From positions 26,319 through 32,195 of the forward strand of contig PMCH01000073.1 of the NCBI GenBank assembly GCA_003154055.1: 5,877 bases of DNA, in the 5' to 3' direction. The stretch comes from Acidobacteriaceae bacterium (GTDB lineage: Bacteria > Acidobacteriota > Terriglobia > Terriglobales > Acidobacteriaceae). Shown here piece after piece: positions 5,801-5,877 of the stretch (positions are counted from its first letter, which is position 1; every line of letters begins with the position of its first letter). The notes beneath the pieces were generated by a model. The model made no database searches, was not told where the DNA came from, and worked only from the letters and a program-made list of their open reading frames with translations. The position numbers were made by a program, and so were the translations under genes.

Positions 5801-5877
5801 TTGTCCAAAGGTCTCATCATTGTCGAATCGCCGGCCAAGGCGAAAACTATCCAGAAATATCTGGGGAAGGGTTTCAC
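5801..5877 (+). CDS. topA: DNA topoisomerase I TopA, N-terminal start only (runs off the window)
   Basis: Only 25 codons are present: (M)SKGLIIVESPAKAKTIQKYLGKGF. This is the first strand of the TOPRIM domain of bacterial type IA topoisomerase, which relaxes negative supercoils. E9 in VESPAKAKTI matches the catalytic TOPRIM glutamate at the same position in E. coli TopA. The start codon is TTG at 5801: the frame has a TAG stop at 5714-5716 inside the right heptamer array, and no ATG or GTG lies between that stop and the TTG. GAGGA at 5791-5795 is a good ribosome binding site with 5-nt spacing. No convincing promoter is seen in 5728-5800, so transcription may come partly from dprA or from an unrecognised site. 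The call is firm despite the short fragment. Confidence 0.93.
   Translation, partial: MSKGLIIVESPAKAKTIQKYLGKGF

Overview
The window looks like ordinary chromosome from a moderately GC-rich bacterium that makes menaquinone by the futalosine pathway, since mqnC and mqnA are both present. The secreted S9 peptidase, a VTT-domain membrane protein with a PPPFP loop, and an S23-type four-helix-bundle gene flanked by CTAG-rich heptamer repeats together suggest Acidobacteriota. That assignment is an inference from gene content and style, not from a search.

Layout: the 5' end of mqnC (radical SAM, minus strand) runs off the left edge. A 225-bp divergent intergenic region separates it from a secreted S9-family serine peptidase (477-2408, plus). 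A VTT/DedA-like membrane protein (2440-3111, minus) converges on the peptidase, whose best terminator candidate lies inside the 3' end of that gene. mqnA (3176-4003, minus) follows and may be co-transcribed with the VTT gene. A 78-bp divergent spacer leads to dprA (4082-5248, plus). Next comes a small S23/23S-rRNA-intervening-sequence-type gene (5298-5666) framed by two inverted heptamer arrays, and then the first 25 codons of topA (from a TTG start at 5801).

Two functional themes are visible. mqnA (chorismate dehydratase, first step) and mqnC (cyclic futalosine formation) act in the same menaquinone route and lie on the same strand, but the peptidase and VTT genes lie between them. dprA and topA are neighbours in many bacteria, for example smf-topA in Bacillus subtilis. 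Here the S23-like gene with its flanking repeats sits exactly between them.

The most interesting structure is 5245-5727: an S23-family ORF whose flanks can pair over 18 of 19 positions. This has the architecture of the ORF-bearing intervening sequences known from 23S rRNA genes, but it lies outside any rRNA gene. No tRNA, rRNA, CRISPR, riboswitch or transposase is visible. No stretch longer than about 225 bases lacks a gene.
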